This document shows positions 46,901 through 58,610 of a stretch of 64,000 nucleotides of DNA, one piece after another. The DNA is from Solea solea. Lineage: Eukaryota; Chordata; Actinopteri; Pleuronectiformes; Soleidae. Each line of letters starts with the position of its first letter. The stretch's first letter is position 1. The DNA lies in the NCBI RefSeq assembly GCF_958295425.1, contig NC_081149.1, forward strand, positions 4,757,701-4,821,700. Reading direction: 5' to 3'. Below the pieces are notes generated by a model that worked only from the letters and a program-made list of their open reading frames with translations, was not told the DNA's origin and did not search any database. The translations under genes and the position numbers were made by a program.

Positions 46901-49900
46901 CGACTGAGTGTATACATGCAGGAGCAATCGGACTATCAATCACACTATCCAGGTACGCTGGTCCGACTGAGTGTATACATGCAGCAGTAATCGGACTATC
47001 AATCAAACTATCCCTGTACGCTGGTCCGACTGAGTGTATACATGCAGGAGCAATCGGACTATCAATCACACTATCCAGGTACGCTAGTCCGACTGAGTGT
47101 ATACATGCAGGAGCAATCGGACTATCAATCACACTATCCCTGTACGCTGGTCCGACTGAGTGTATACATGCAGGAGCAATCGGACTATCAATCACACTAT
47201 CCAGGTACGCTGGTCCGACTGAGTGTATACATGCAGGAGCAATCGGACTATCAATCACACTATCCAGGTACGCTGGTCCGACTGAGTGTATACATGCAGG
47301 AGCAATCGGACTATCAATCACACTATCCAGGTACGCTAGTCCGACTGAGTGTATACATGCAGGAGCAATCGGACTATCAATCACACTCTCCAGGTACGCT
47401 AGTCCGACTGAGTGTATACATGCAGGAGCAATCGGACTATCAATCACACTCTCCAGGTACGCTAGTCCGACTGAGTGTATACATGCAGGAGCAATCGGAC
47501 TATCAATCACACTATCCAGGTACGCTAGTCCGACTGAGTGTATACATATAGGAGCAATCGGACTATCAATCACACTATCTCTGTACGCTGGTCCGACTGA
47601 GTGTATACATGCAGGAGCAATCGGACAATCAATCACCCTATCCAGGTACGCTAGTCCGACTGAGTGTATACATGCAGCAGTAATCGGACTATCAATCACA
47701 CTATCCAGGTACGCTAGTCCGACTGAGTGTATACATGCAGGAGCAATCGGACTATCAATCACACTATCCAGGTACGCTAGTCCGACTGAGTGTATACATG
47801 CAGGAGCAATCGGACTATCAATCACACTATCCCTGTACGCTGGTCCGACTGAGTGTATACATGCAGGAGCAATCGGACTATCAATCACACTATCCAGGTA
47901 CGCTGGTCCGACTGAGTGTATACATGCAGGAGCAATCGGACTATCAATCACACTATCCAGGTACGCTGGTCCGACTGAGTGTATACATGCAGGAGCAATC
48001 GGACTATCAATCACACTATCCAGGTACGCTGGTCCGACTGAGTGTATACATGCAGGAGCAATCGGACTATCAATCACACTATCCCGGTACGCTGGTCCGA
48101 CTGAGTGTATACATGCAGGAGCAATCGGACTATCAATCACACTATCCAGGTACGCTAGTCCGACTGAGTGTATACATGCAGGAGCAATCGGACTATCAAT
48201 CACACTATCCAGGTACGCTGGTCCGACTGAGTGTATACATGCAGGAGCAATCGGACTATCAATCAAACTATCCCTGTACGCTGGTCCGACTGAGTGTATA
48301 CATGCAGGAGCAATCGGACTATCAATCACACTATCCAGGTACGCTAGTCCGACTGAGTGTATACATGCAGGAGCAATCGGACTATCAATCACACTCTCCA
48401 GGTACGCTAGTCCGACTGAGTGTATACATGCAGGAGCAATCGGACTATCAATCACACTCTCCAGGTACGCTAGTCCGACTGAGTGTATACATGCAGGAGC
48501 AATCGGACTATCAATCACACTATCCAGGTACGCTAGTCCGACTGAGTGTATACATGCAGGAGCAATCGGACTATCAATCACACTATCTCTGTACGCTGGT
48601 CCGACTGAGTGTATACATGCAGGAGCAATCGGACTATCAATCTCACTATCCAGGTACGCTGGTCCGACTGAGTGTATACATGCAGGAGCAATCGGACTAT
48701 CAATCACACTATCCCGGTACGCTGGTCCGACTGAGTGTATAGATGCAGGAGCAATCGGACTATCAATCACACTCTCCAGGTACGCTGGTCCGACTGAGTG
48801 TATACATGCAGGAGCAATCGGACTATCAATCACACTCTCCCGGTACGCTGGTCCGACTGAGTGTATACATGCAGGAGCAATCGGACTATCAATCACACTA
48901 TCCAGGTACGCTGGTCCGACTGAGTGTATACATGCAGGAGCAATCGGACTATCAATCACACTATCCAGGTACGCTGGTCCGACTGAGTGTATACATGCAG
49001 GAGCAATCGGACTATCAATCAAACTATCCCTGTACGCTGGTCCGACTGAGTGTATACATGCAGGAGCAATCGGACTATCAATCACACTATCCAGGTACGC
49101 TAGTCCGACTGAGTGTATACATGCAGGAGCAATCGGACTATCAATCACACTCTCCAGGTACGCTAGTCCGACTGAGTGTATACATGCAGGAGCAATCGGA
49201 CTATCAATCACACTCTCCAGGTACGCTGGTCCGACTGAGTGTATACATGCAGGAGCAATCGGACTATCAATCACACTATCCAGGTACGCTAGTCCGACTG
49301 AGTGTATACATGCAGGAGCAATCGGACTATCAATCACACTATCTCTGTACGCTGGTCCGACTGAGTGTATACATGCAGGAGCAATCGGACAATCAATCAC
49401 CCTATCCAGGTACGCTAGTCCGACTGAGTGTATACATGCAGCAGTAATCGGACTATCAATCACACTATCCAGGTACGCTAGTCCGACTGAGTGTATACAT
49501 GCAGGAGCAATCGGACTATCAATCACACTATCCAGGTACGCTAGTCCGACTGAGTGTATACATGCAGGAGCAATCGGACTATCAATCACACTATCCCTGT
49601 ACGCTGGTCCGACTGAGTGTATACATGCAGGAGCAATCGGACTATCAATCACACTATCCAGGTACGCTGGTCCGACTGAGTGTATACATGCAGGAGCAAT
49701 CGGACTATCAATCACACTATCCAGGTACGCTGGTCCGACTGAGTGTATACATGCAGGAGCAATCGGACTATCAATCACACTATCCAGGTACGCTAGTCCG
49801 ACTGAGTGTATACATGCAGGAGCAATCGGACTATCAATCACACTCTCCAGGTACGCTGGTCCGACTGAGTGTATACATGCAGGAGCAATCGGACTATCAA

Positions 49901-52074
49901 TCACACTCTCCAGGTACGCTGGTCCGACTGAGTGTATACATGCAGGAGCAATCGGACTATCAATCACACTATCCAGGTACGCTGGTCCGACTGAGTGTAT
50001 ACATGCAGGAGCAATCGGACTATCAATCACACTATCTCTGTACGCTGGTCCGACTGAGTGTATACATGCAGGAGCAATCGGACTATCAATCACACTATCC
50101 CTGTACGCTGGTCCGACTGAGTGTATACATGCAGGAGCAATCGGACTATCAATCTCACTATCCAGGTACGCTGGTCCGACTGAGTGTATACATGCAGGAG
50201 CAATCGGACTATCAATCACACTATCCCGGTACGCTGGTCCGACTGAGTGTATAGATGCAGGAGCAATCGGACTATCAATCACACTATCCAGGTACGCTGG
50301 TCCGACTGAGTGTATACATGCAGGAGCAATCGGACTATCAATCACACTCTCCCGGTACGCTGGTCCGACTGAGTGTATACATGCAGGAGCAATCGGACTA
50401 TCAATCACACTATCCAGGTACGCTGGTCCGACTGAGTGTATACATGCAGCAGTAATCGGACTATCAATCAAACTATCCCTGTACGCTGGTCCGACTGAGT
50501 GTATACATGCAGGAGCAATCGGACTATCAATCACACTATCCAGGTACGCTAGTCCGACTGAGTGTATACATGCAGGAGCAATCGGACTATCAATCACACT
50601 ATCCCTGTACGCTGGTCCGACTGAGTGTATACATGCAGGAGCAATCGGACTATCAATCACACTATCCAGGTACGCTGGTCCGACTGAGTGTATACATGCA
50701 GGAGCAATCGGACTATCAATCACACTATCCAGGTACGCTGGTCCGACTGAGTGTATACATGCAGGAGCAATCGGACTATCAATCACACTATCCAGGTACG
50801 CTAGTCCGACTGAGTGTATACATGCAGGAGCAATCGGACTATCAATCACACTCTCCAGGTACGCTAGTCCGACTGAGTGTATACATGCAGGAGCAATCGG
50901 ACTATCAATCACACTCTCCAGGTACGCTAGTCCGACTGAGTGTATACATGCAGGAGCAATCGGACTATCAATCACACTATCCAGGTACGCTAGTCCGACT
51001 GAGTGTATACATATAGGAGCAATCGGACTATCAATCACACTATCTCTGTACGCTGGTCCGACTGAGTGTATACATGCAGGAGCAATCGGACAATCAATCA
51101 CCCTATCCAGGTACGCTAGTCCGACTGAGTGTATACATGCAGCAGTAATCGGACTATCAATCACACTATCCAGGTACGCTAGTCCGACTGAGTGTATACA
51201 TGCAGGAGCAATCGGACTATCAATCACACTATCCAGGTACGCTAGTCCGACTGAGTGTATACATGCAGGAGCAATCGGACTATCAATCACACTATCCCTG
51301 TACGCTGGTCCGACTGAGTGTATACATGCAGGAGCAATCGGACTATCAATCACACTATCCAGGTACGCTGGTCCGACTGAGTGTATACATGCAGGAGCAA
51401 TCGGACTATCAATCACACTATCCAGGTACGCTGGTCCGACTGAGTGTATACATGCAGGAGCAATCGGACTATCAATCACACTATCCAGGTACGCTGGTCC
51501 GACTGAGTGTATACATGCAGGAGCAATCGGACTATCAATCACACTATCCCGGTACGCTGGTCCGACTGAGTGTATACATGCAGGAGCAATCGGACTATCA
51601 ATCACACTATCCAGGTACGCTAGTCCGACTGAGTGTATACATGCAGGAGCAATCGGACTATCAATCACACTATCCAGGTACGCTAGTCCGACTGAGTGTA
51701 TACATGCAGGAGCAATCGGACTATCAATCACACTATCCAGGTACGCTAGTCCGACTGAGTGTATACATGCAGGAGCAATCGGACTATCAATCACACTATC
51801 CAGGTACGCTGGTCCGACTGAGTGTATACATGCAGGAGCAATCGGACTATCAATCACACTATCCAGGTACGCTAGTCCGACTGAGTGTATACATGCAGGA
51901 GCAATCGGACTATCAATCACACTATCCCGGTACGCTGGTCCGACTGAGTGTATACATGCAGGAGCAATCGGACTATCAATCACACTATCCAGGTACGCTA
52001 GTCCGACTGAGTGTATACATGCAGGAGCAATCGGACTATCAATCACACTATTCAGGTACGCTAGTCCGACTAAG
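43951..52074. repeat. 63-bp satellite array, 129 monomers, with 3,465-bp higher-order duplication
   Basis: The monomer landmark gcaggagcaatcgg occurs first at 43957 and last at 52021: exactly 128 x 63 bp apart, so there are 129 copies with no net indel. Sites vary among a few states (ccagg, cccgg, ccctg or ctctg before tacgct; ctagtc or ctggtc; cacactat or cacactct; rare tatag for tatac, and cagtaat for gagcaat). The order of variants repeats at 3,465 bp (55 monomers): about 44.7-48.17 kb matches about 48.17-51.63 kb, and shorter 693-bp and 1,008-bp periods occur within. Because 63 is divisible by three, frames of over 2,700 codons stay open on both strands. Non-synonymous variants are frequent, so I treat it as non-coding satellite. 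Confidence 0.95.
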
Positions 52075-52099
52075 ACTAGCTTGATTTTAGTCGGCCTAA
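52063..52099. repeat. Short inverted repeat at the right end of the satellite
   Basis: TAGTCCGACTAA pairs with TTAGTCGGCCTA (one mismatch) around a 13-base loop, exactly where the last monomer degenerates. It may be a relic of the source element's end. Confidence 0.55.
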
Positions 52100-52154
52100 T
52101 GTGTTAACATGACATTAAGAAAACTGAATTATTGTCTTGGTCTTTAATGTTCAG

Positions 52155-52290
52155 CATTTCTCTCTGGCTGAACACTGGACTTGTAACCCGGCGGGTCACC
52201 AGTTCAGAATCCGAGGATGGGTCAAGGGATGGGGTGCCCATGAGCAAGGCACCCAATCACTCCCAATGCTCCCAGGATGGGATCAAATTC
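52155..52290 (+). mobile_element. SINE-like fragment
   Basis: Text ggacttgtaacccggcgggtcaccagttcagaatcc resembles a tRNA-type A-to-B-box spacing. It is followed by tgagcaaggcacccaatcac and ccaatgctcccagg, a body typical of teleost tRNA SINEs. Diverged and truncated. Confidence 0.5.
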
Positions 52291-52955
52291 ACTGTGACTA
52301 CTTCTAATTCTCTGAGCCACACGTCAGTGAAAACAGACTGGATTTCCTCGCTGCAGCTGATGTGGGGACAGTCCAGCTGTGGGGACGTCACAGGTGCACA
52401 GTGAGACGCAGGCGAGGGGGAAAATTGTCCTTCATATTATGCCATAATTGAGGTGCCATTCATCCCCATTTGTGTCATTAAAGAACTTGTCACTCACAAA
52501 AACAAAGTGTTTGGATTCATCCTTGGGTTTCAACAACAGCAACACACACACACACAGTCTGGTTTACATGACTTCAGAGGACACTACATTGACTTAGATT
52601 CATTTCTCCTAACCCTGACCTCAACCTCACTTTAAAACATGTCTTCACCTTAAAATGTAATAATTGGGGACTTGATTTTTGTCCCCATAAGGAAGACACG
52701 TCCCCATAATGTGAGTGTGTAGACAGGTATAGGTCCCCACACAGACATATTTCCTCTTGTGAAACTTTGGTTTTGTAACTGTTAGTCATTGTTCTGTTTC
52801 AAGGTCCAGGTGTTTTATCCCGTTACCATAGTAACCTGATATTAATAATGCCGCCTTGACAGATAAGAGATGTGCAGGGGTTGAATGCCAATCTGTTTTC
52901 AGACAGTGAATGCAGGCGTAGAAGTGACTGGATTCATGTGTACACACTTCATTTT

Positions 52956-53039
52956 TATGAATAACACTATCCTGGTACGTTAGTCTGACTAAGCGTATAC
53001 ATGCAGGACTAATCGGACTATGAATCACACTATCCAGGT
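52956..53039. repeat. Isolated diverged 1.3-monomer copy of the 63-bp satellite
   Basis: tatgaat recurs exactly 63 bp apart (52956 and 53019), with gtacgttagtctgactaagc and gtatacatgcagga between. It lies 0.9 kb right of the array and is more diverged than array members. Confidence 0.8.
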
Positions 53040-53265
53040 GTGTCTCTGGTGTGTCTCTGGTGTCTCTCTGGTGTGTCTGGTGTCTCTCTGGTGTCTCTCT
53101 GGTGTCTCTGGTGTGTATCTGGTGTCTTTCTGGTGTGTCTCTGGTGTGTCTCTGGTGTGTCTCTGGTGTGTCTCTGGTGTCTTTCTGGTGTGTCTCTGGT
53201 GTGTCTTTGGTGTGTCTCTGGTGTCTCTCTTGTGTGTCTCTGGTTTGTCTCTGGTGTCTCTGGGT
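53037..53265. repeat. GTGTGTCTCTG minisatellite
   Basis: About 20 imperfect 10-12 bp units (ctggtgtgtct, ctggtgtctct) starting directly at the end of the isolated satellite copy. ORFs here (LVCLWCVSGVS or RDTPETHQ) are translated repeat. Confidence 0.9.
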
Positions 53266-53595
53266 CACCGCTGGCATCTCTGGTTCAGGGGTTGGACAAA
53301 AGGAAGTAGTCTCTGGGGAGAGTTCACAGCAGGTGAACGGAGGTGATTGAGACGATGATGGACTGAGTCAGGCTGTGATTGGACGAGGGGACGCTTGGCT
53401 ACACACTAATGAGAAAAGCAGCAGCATTAGGACTTGCTCACTGTCCCTGGAGGACACTTGTGTTTGCTCCACAGTGGGAGAACAATAATGACTTTAAAGG
53501 TCCATTCAGTGGTTTTCATTAAATCATCTTTTCCCCTCAGTGTTCATCAGTGAAAAATCATGTTATGACTGTATATTTGTATAGCTGTGAAAAAC

Positions 53596-53672
<77 letters not shown>

Positions 53673-53675
53673 TAG
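53596..53675. repeat. GATA/GACA microsatellite
   Basis: About 13 TAGA units followed by about six CAGA units. Confidence 0.92.
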
Positions 53676-55099
53676 ATCTGCAATGTCGTCTTATAGCTAA
53701 TGTTATAGCTAAAGACACGTGTTCATCTTCTGGCTGTTTAAAGACTGATTGAAAGAGGTAAAAGATACAAAATGGTTGTTGTTTTCTTCTTCTGACCTTC
53801 ACTTTCAAAAGGAACGATTTGAATCACCTTTTTTCACATTTCAGCCTTGTGTGTTACAGTTTGTGTGACTCTGTGTTGTGCTGCAGCAGCAGCAGGAGAC
53901 ACTTGTGTCTGTATACTGAGTGTGTGGAGCAAATTAATTTCAGTAATAAAGTGGTGTGAGTGATTTACAGAAGCCAAATGACAACTGCAGCTGAGAGGGA
54001 TTGAAAAGCAGCCACCATAGTTCTCGCTCCCTCCCCCTTTACACACACACACACACACACACACCAAATTAAATCAATATATTCCTTTTATTTTGCTGAA
54101 GGACCCTTGAGTGTGATGGACTGTCCTCCATCAGTCTACAGATGGATAAGGTTCAAAAGAACCAGCCGAAGAAAGAAGGAGAAACAAAACATTCAGAGAC
54201 AGAGACGTCACGTGACTCGGTTTCTGTGAGCGGAGTGAGTTCACTGTTTACTTTAAATCCACGGAGATCGACCGGCGTTAATTCTGTCGGGAGAATAAAA
54301 GCCATCTTGAAGACGGAGACTAAGAAGGTGACGGCGTGAACAGAAAGCACTTATCTCACGGCGGGAGCAGCAGGTTCCTGTCAAAGTGGATGAAAGGTTC
54401 ACGGGAGAGAACTTTATATTTTTTGATTTAGAGGAGGATGATAATAAACACTCTGCATAACCTGAATACACTAACACACCAGTGAAGCAGTGATTTATCG
54501 ACTGACAAACAAAAACAGCAGCATCTGAATCAATCACAGAGAAAAGAGCTCTGATTTCGGGAATAAATCAACACTAACAACCTACAACGCACTAAAGGCG
54601 TCTTTCACTGAACACAATCTGTGGATACGTGTGTGTGTGTTTATAAATTCTTAAACTTCAGCTTCAACAACTGTAAACGTGGTGGAGTTGAAGGTGAAGT
54701 TTCAAGGTGAACGTTTTATTGAGCATCACTGTGAGAGTGTTTGTTATATAAACCATGAGTCATGAGTGAAGAAAAGATCCTCTTTTTTTTTGGCAATGCG
54801 TTCACCCACACGTCATCATCCACTAATGACTCATCAATAATAATAAAAAAAAAAGTTTAAAGTTCGCTGTCGTCATTCAGCTCCTCCCACAAACTCTGCT
54901 GTTAATGCAATAAACACTGTAATGTGTTTTGTATGTCGTTGTAGTATGGCACACATATTACAGGTGGTAATAGGTGGGCAAAAAATGACATCTCCATATT
55001 TTTGGGTATTTTGAAAAAAGAAAACGTTTAGTTCAGTTTAGTTTATTTTGTACAGCGCCCCAGGCATGACATGGGAAATATCAATTTGTGGCCACAAAT

Positions 55100-55285
55100 T
55101 GATATTTCACGGTAACAAATTAATATTTCGTGCACACGCTTTACCTATTTTGTGGTAACAAGTTAATATTTCACGGTAACAAATTAATATTTCGTGCACA
55201 CGCTTTACCTATTTTGTGGTAACAAGTTAATATTTCGTGGTAACAAATAAATATTTCATGGTAACACATTTCGTGCACACGTTTT
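55100..55285. repeat. 64-bp tandem repeat, about 2.5 copies
   Basis: ggtaacaaattaatatttcg recurs at 55112 and 55176 with gtgcacacgctttacctatt between. A third, diverged partial copy runs to about 55285. Confidence 0.8.
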
Positions 55286-55429
55286 ACTTGTGGGAACAAA
55301 TACATTTTAGTATCGGCTCAGCTCAGAGGACATTTTTCAGAGACGAGAAGGACGATCGCTGCCTCAGCGGGAGAACAATGTCTTTTATAGGCGAGAACAG
55401 TTGGTGTGTGAAACCATGACAGACGTGAT

Positions 55430-55754
55430 AATGCTGTGTGTGTGTGTGTGTTACCTCTTTAGGACCTTTTTCTGACCTTGTCAGGACCAGAGGTCCTCAT
55501 GGAGACCAAAACCTGGGCCTAATGAGGCAGAACCTCATTTCTGAGAAAACTGGTTAATTTTAGGGCTAAGATTTGAATTGTGGTTATGGTTAAGGTTAGT
55601 CATTAACTGGTTATGGTCAAAGTTAGTGATTCCTGTTTAGTCTGTTCAGATGAATGGAAATCAATGGAGAGAGTTGTCAAGCAAACCTATCTTTGTGAGG
55701 ACATTTTGGCTGGTCCACACAACTTGAACAGGCCTTTTGGGGATTAAGACCTGG

Positions 55755-55788
<34 letters not shown>

Positions 55789-55790
55789 CT
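55430..55790. repeat. GT-flanked dispersed repeat, longer copy
   Basis: GT run, then tcctcatggagaccaaaacc, tgaggcagaacctcatttct, a gttatggttaaggttag stretch, tttgtgaggacattttggct and another GT run. Longer version of the element at 520-690. Confidence 0.6.
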
Positions 55791-55915
55791 TGGAACACAG
55801 TGTACTGATCTGTTGTGCCCATGTTGAGAAAATCACTGAAGACACATCTGCTTTACAAGACCCATGACAGCAATCAGCCAGAGAAGAAGCCGCAGTCTCT
55901 GTGCGTGTGTGTGTG

Positions 55916-55952
<37 letters not shown>

Positions 55953-56314
55953 TAACCCCCACTCCTACGTCTGTAATAAGTGTCCTCTCTCATTTTCATT
56001 GGCTGGAAACATGACTTAACTCAGACTGTCATCTCAATCTCATGAAGATTTAAAACATGTACGATCTTTTTTTCCAGGAAACAAATCACCATAAAAACTC
56101 AGTACTGAAGTGATGTCATTTTTATGCAGTTTTATTGTGGGATTACCACTGGTTCAAACCAGTTAAAGGTGTGATTTATTTTATTTATTTAAAAAAAAAA
56201 GGTGTGGTTAGTGAGGCACTGACACTTCTTACTCTCACGGTCAGCAACAACACAAGGGAAAAAATGGATCAAAACCACTTCATATCAAAATGTTTGAACC
56301 TTCATCTGACCGTT

Positions 56315-56670
56315 TAATCGATTTTTCCAACAGGAAACTGAAGTTTGTAAACCACTCACTCTCCCACACCAAAGTCTATAGAGAAAATCAGAGATTTTAG
56401 CTCACAGGGACACAGGAGCTGCTGGTCTAGTGCTGCCTCGTGTGGTCGGTTTATGTCACTGAGGTCAATCTGAACAAAGGATTTCAAACACAGAATTTTA
56501 CTAAATGACACATTTAGACTCAGTGATGGAGGCAGCAGTGGATCAACAACTCCTGTGTGCTGTGATGTTAAAATCACTGATTTTCTCTATGGACTTTGGT
56601 GTAGGAGAGTTTTATGGTTTACGAAATTCAGTTTCCTGTTGGGAAAAAGTCTGTCTCACAGTGCGATAAA
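56315..56670. mobile_element. Foldback/MITE-like element, most complete copy
   Basis: Outer arms TTTTTCCAACAGGAAACTGA and TCAGTTTCCTGTTGGGAAAA are inverted complements. They are followed inward by the cactctcccacaccaaagtc arm and its complement, and by paired inner halves. This copy defines the full length of about 330-350 bp. Confidence 0.87.
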
Positions 56671-57027
56671 GATGTGAACGCGTTCTAAACTGTTTTCCAT
56701 GCTTTACGTAAGTCCTTAACGCGTTCATGTGACTCCTGTCCTTCTTTACTGCCTCTGGCCCTGGCTCTCAATTGAGCAACCTGGTAAAATATAAATAAAA
56801 TAAAGTTAAAAAATGAGGTAAAATAAATAAAATAAAAGTAAAATTAATAAAATAAAGGTAAAATAAACCTCTGTGGACTAACATTAACACGTTAGTGCAG
56901 CAAATTATTTCACATAAGTGTCTTGTTGTTGTTGTTTTTTACAGTGTAATCGTCTTGTTAGTTTGTTTCTGGAAACATATGAGTTCATTTCCAGACGAAT
57001 AATTAATAATTGACAATAAATAAATAC

Positions 57028-57058
<31 letters not shown>

Positions 57059-57089
57059 ACACCAAAGGATTTTAACACCTCCCACTTGA

Positions 57090-57207
57090 GTGTGTGCAGC
57101 AGCAGAGCTGTTACCTAGTTACAGACGAGGGAGGAGGAGAGACAGAGAGAGAGAGAGAGAGCTGCTGCTGACCGTCAGTGCATCAGCATCAGTCAGAGAG
57201 AGAGAGG

Positions 57208-57238
<31 letters not shown>

Positions 57239-57359
57239 CAGACATAGAGGAGAAACTGAGTTGAAGATGATGAAGATAAAGAAAATGAGGACTCATCCTT
57301 AACAGGAAAACACGTCCACATGATCTGAACGAGCTGAGGAAAAGTCTCCGCATCACCAG
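57090..57359 (+). other. Possible untranslated first exon of a gene continuing to the right
   Basis: A GA-rich stretch (57134-57240) is followed by mixed sequence ending in a consensus donor (ccag|gtaagt, exon end 57359). The 70-codon frame is RE-repeat and probably not coding. No acceptor or coding partner is identifiable downstream in the window, so this rests on the donor alone. Confidence 0.2.
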
Positions 57360-57364
57360 GTAAG

Positions 57365-57632
57365 TTTGTGTGTGTGTGTGTGTGTGTGTGTGGTGATGGT
57401 GATGATTATGTGTGTGTGTGTGTGTGTGAGACGATGATGATAATGTGTGTGTGTGTGTGTGATGATGAAGATGATGATGGTGTGTGTGTGACGATGATGA
57501 TAATGTGTGTGTGTGTGTGTAACGATGTTGATGATTTACTTTAATGTAAAGCTCTTTGTTGCTGTTAATATTATTATTATTATTATTATTATTGTTATTA
57601 TTATTATTATTGTTGTTGTTATTATTATTGCT
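57365..57632. repeat. GT/GATGAT and TTA microsatellite cluster
   Basis: Alternating GT runs and GATGAT units to about 57530, then a TTA/TTG run at 57570-57632. The poly-Asn and TH-rich minus-strand ORF is translated repeat. Confidence 0.9.
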
Positions 57633-58389
57633 TGTTTTTAATGTTGTGTTTTTGTGAAATAAACTTTTTGGAATCTCCAGCTCACATAAATGAGACAATG
57701 ACAGAGAGCTGATTATCAACAACACGCATGCTCACACATGAGTATAATAAAATATATATATGTACGTGAATGAATGAATGAATGAATGAACAAACATGTA
57801 AGGGGTGCAAATAAAGAGAGAAAATGAAAGATATTTAATTTAAAGAGAAATAAATAACATGAATGAATAAATAAATAAATGAATGAATGAATAGATAAAA
57901 AGTTGACCACATAATCCTGTGACGTTTTTTCTCTGTTGTCATAGTAACACATGTTATAACATCGGTGACATTGGGAGGAAAAAGAAAAGAAGAACAAAAC
58001 AAACCATTTTTTGTGATTTCATTTGTGCATTTCACTTTATTTTGTTCCATTGATGCTACAAATAATAATTCTGTCTGTTTTGTGGTTCGGTGTCATTTTG
58101 AATTTTGCTGTTGAAGTATTTCAGTGATTTTTGCTCATTTTGCTTTTATTATGTTTTTATATAAAGCTTATTTTTATGTTCTTTGTTTTAATTCTTTGCA
58201 CTTTGGGAAACACCAATCAACATTTGTTGTAAAACATGTTGAGTGTTGTTAGGGATGCTATTGCTAACAGTTGCTAGCCCGAGATACACTAACGTTCATG
58301 TTTTTTTCCCTGACTTATCAACTGGAACATGAAGATGTCACAATCTGCCCTGCCCTAACAGCCAGACACAAGTGCTGAGAGAACTGTGG

Positions 58390-58610
58390 AGAAGAAGAAG
58401 AAGAAGAAGAAGAAGAAGAAGAAGAAGAAAGCAAGAACTCTGAGGAAAAAAATGGGAACTTTGAAGCAAAAATCCAAACATTTAAACTTTGAAGTAAAAA
58501 AAAAAAACAGAACTTTGAAGGAAAAAACCCCAGAAACTTTGAAGGAAAACCAAGAATTTTTAAGAAAAACCAAAGAACTTTGAAGAAAAAACCATGAACT
58601 TTGAGCTGTG
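58390..58610. repeat. GAA run and start of the AACTTTGAAGGAAAACC minisatellite
   Basis: An AGA microsatellite (58390-58430) grades into degenerate 20-22 bp units containing aactttgaa and gaaaaacc. Confidence 0.85.

Larger units (their letters stand above)
52291..57000. other. Region without a recognisable gene
   Basis: Apart from the repeats listed separately I see no exon with family resemblance or consistent splice sites. A 65-codon frame at 54142-54339 (MDKVQKNQPKKEGETKH...) is not recognised and is probably chance. Confidence 0.5.

Noticed and set aside
43951..52074. CRISPR-like array
   Set aside because: The repeats are contiguous with no unique spacers, in a vertebrate genome.
43753..52107. 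2,784-codon and 2,731-codon ORFs as a giant repetitive protein
   Set aside because: They follow from a stop-free 63-bp period. Both strands are open, variants change amino acids freely, and no signal or flanking domain is recognisable. Annotated as satellite.
53020..53346. Cys/Val/Leu-rich ORFs and a RHQRDTPETH-type ORF on the other strand
   Set aside because: Translated GTGTGTCTCTG minisatellite.
54142..54339. Small Lys/Thr/Ser-rich ORF as a gene
   Set aside because: No family resemblance, no promoter or splice context, and a similar-length ORF overlaps on the other strand.
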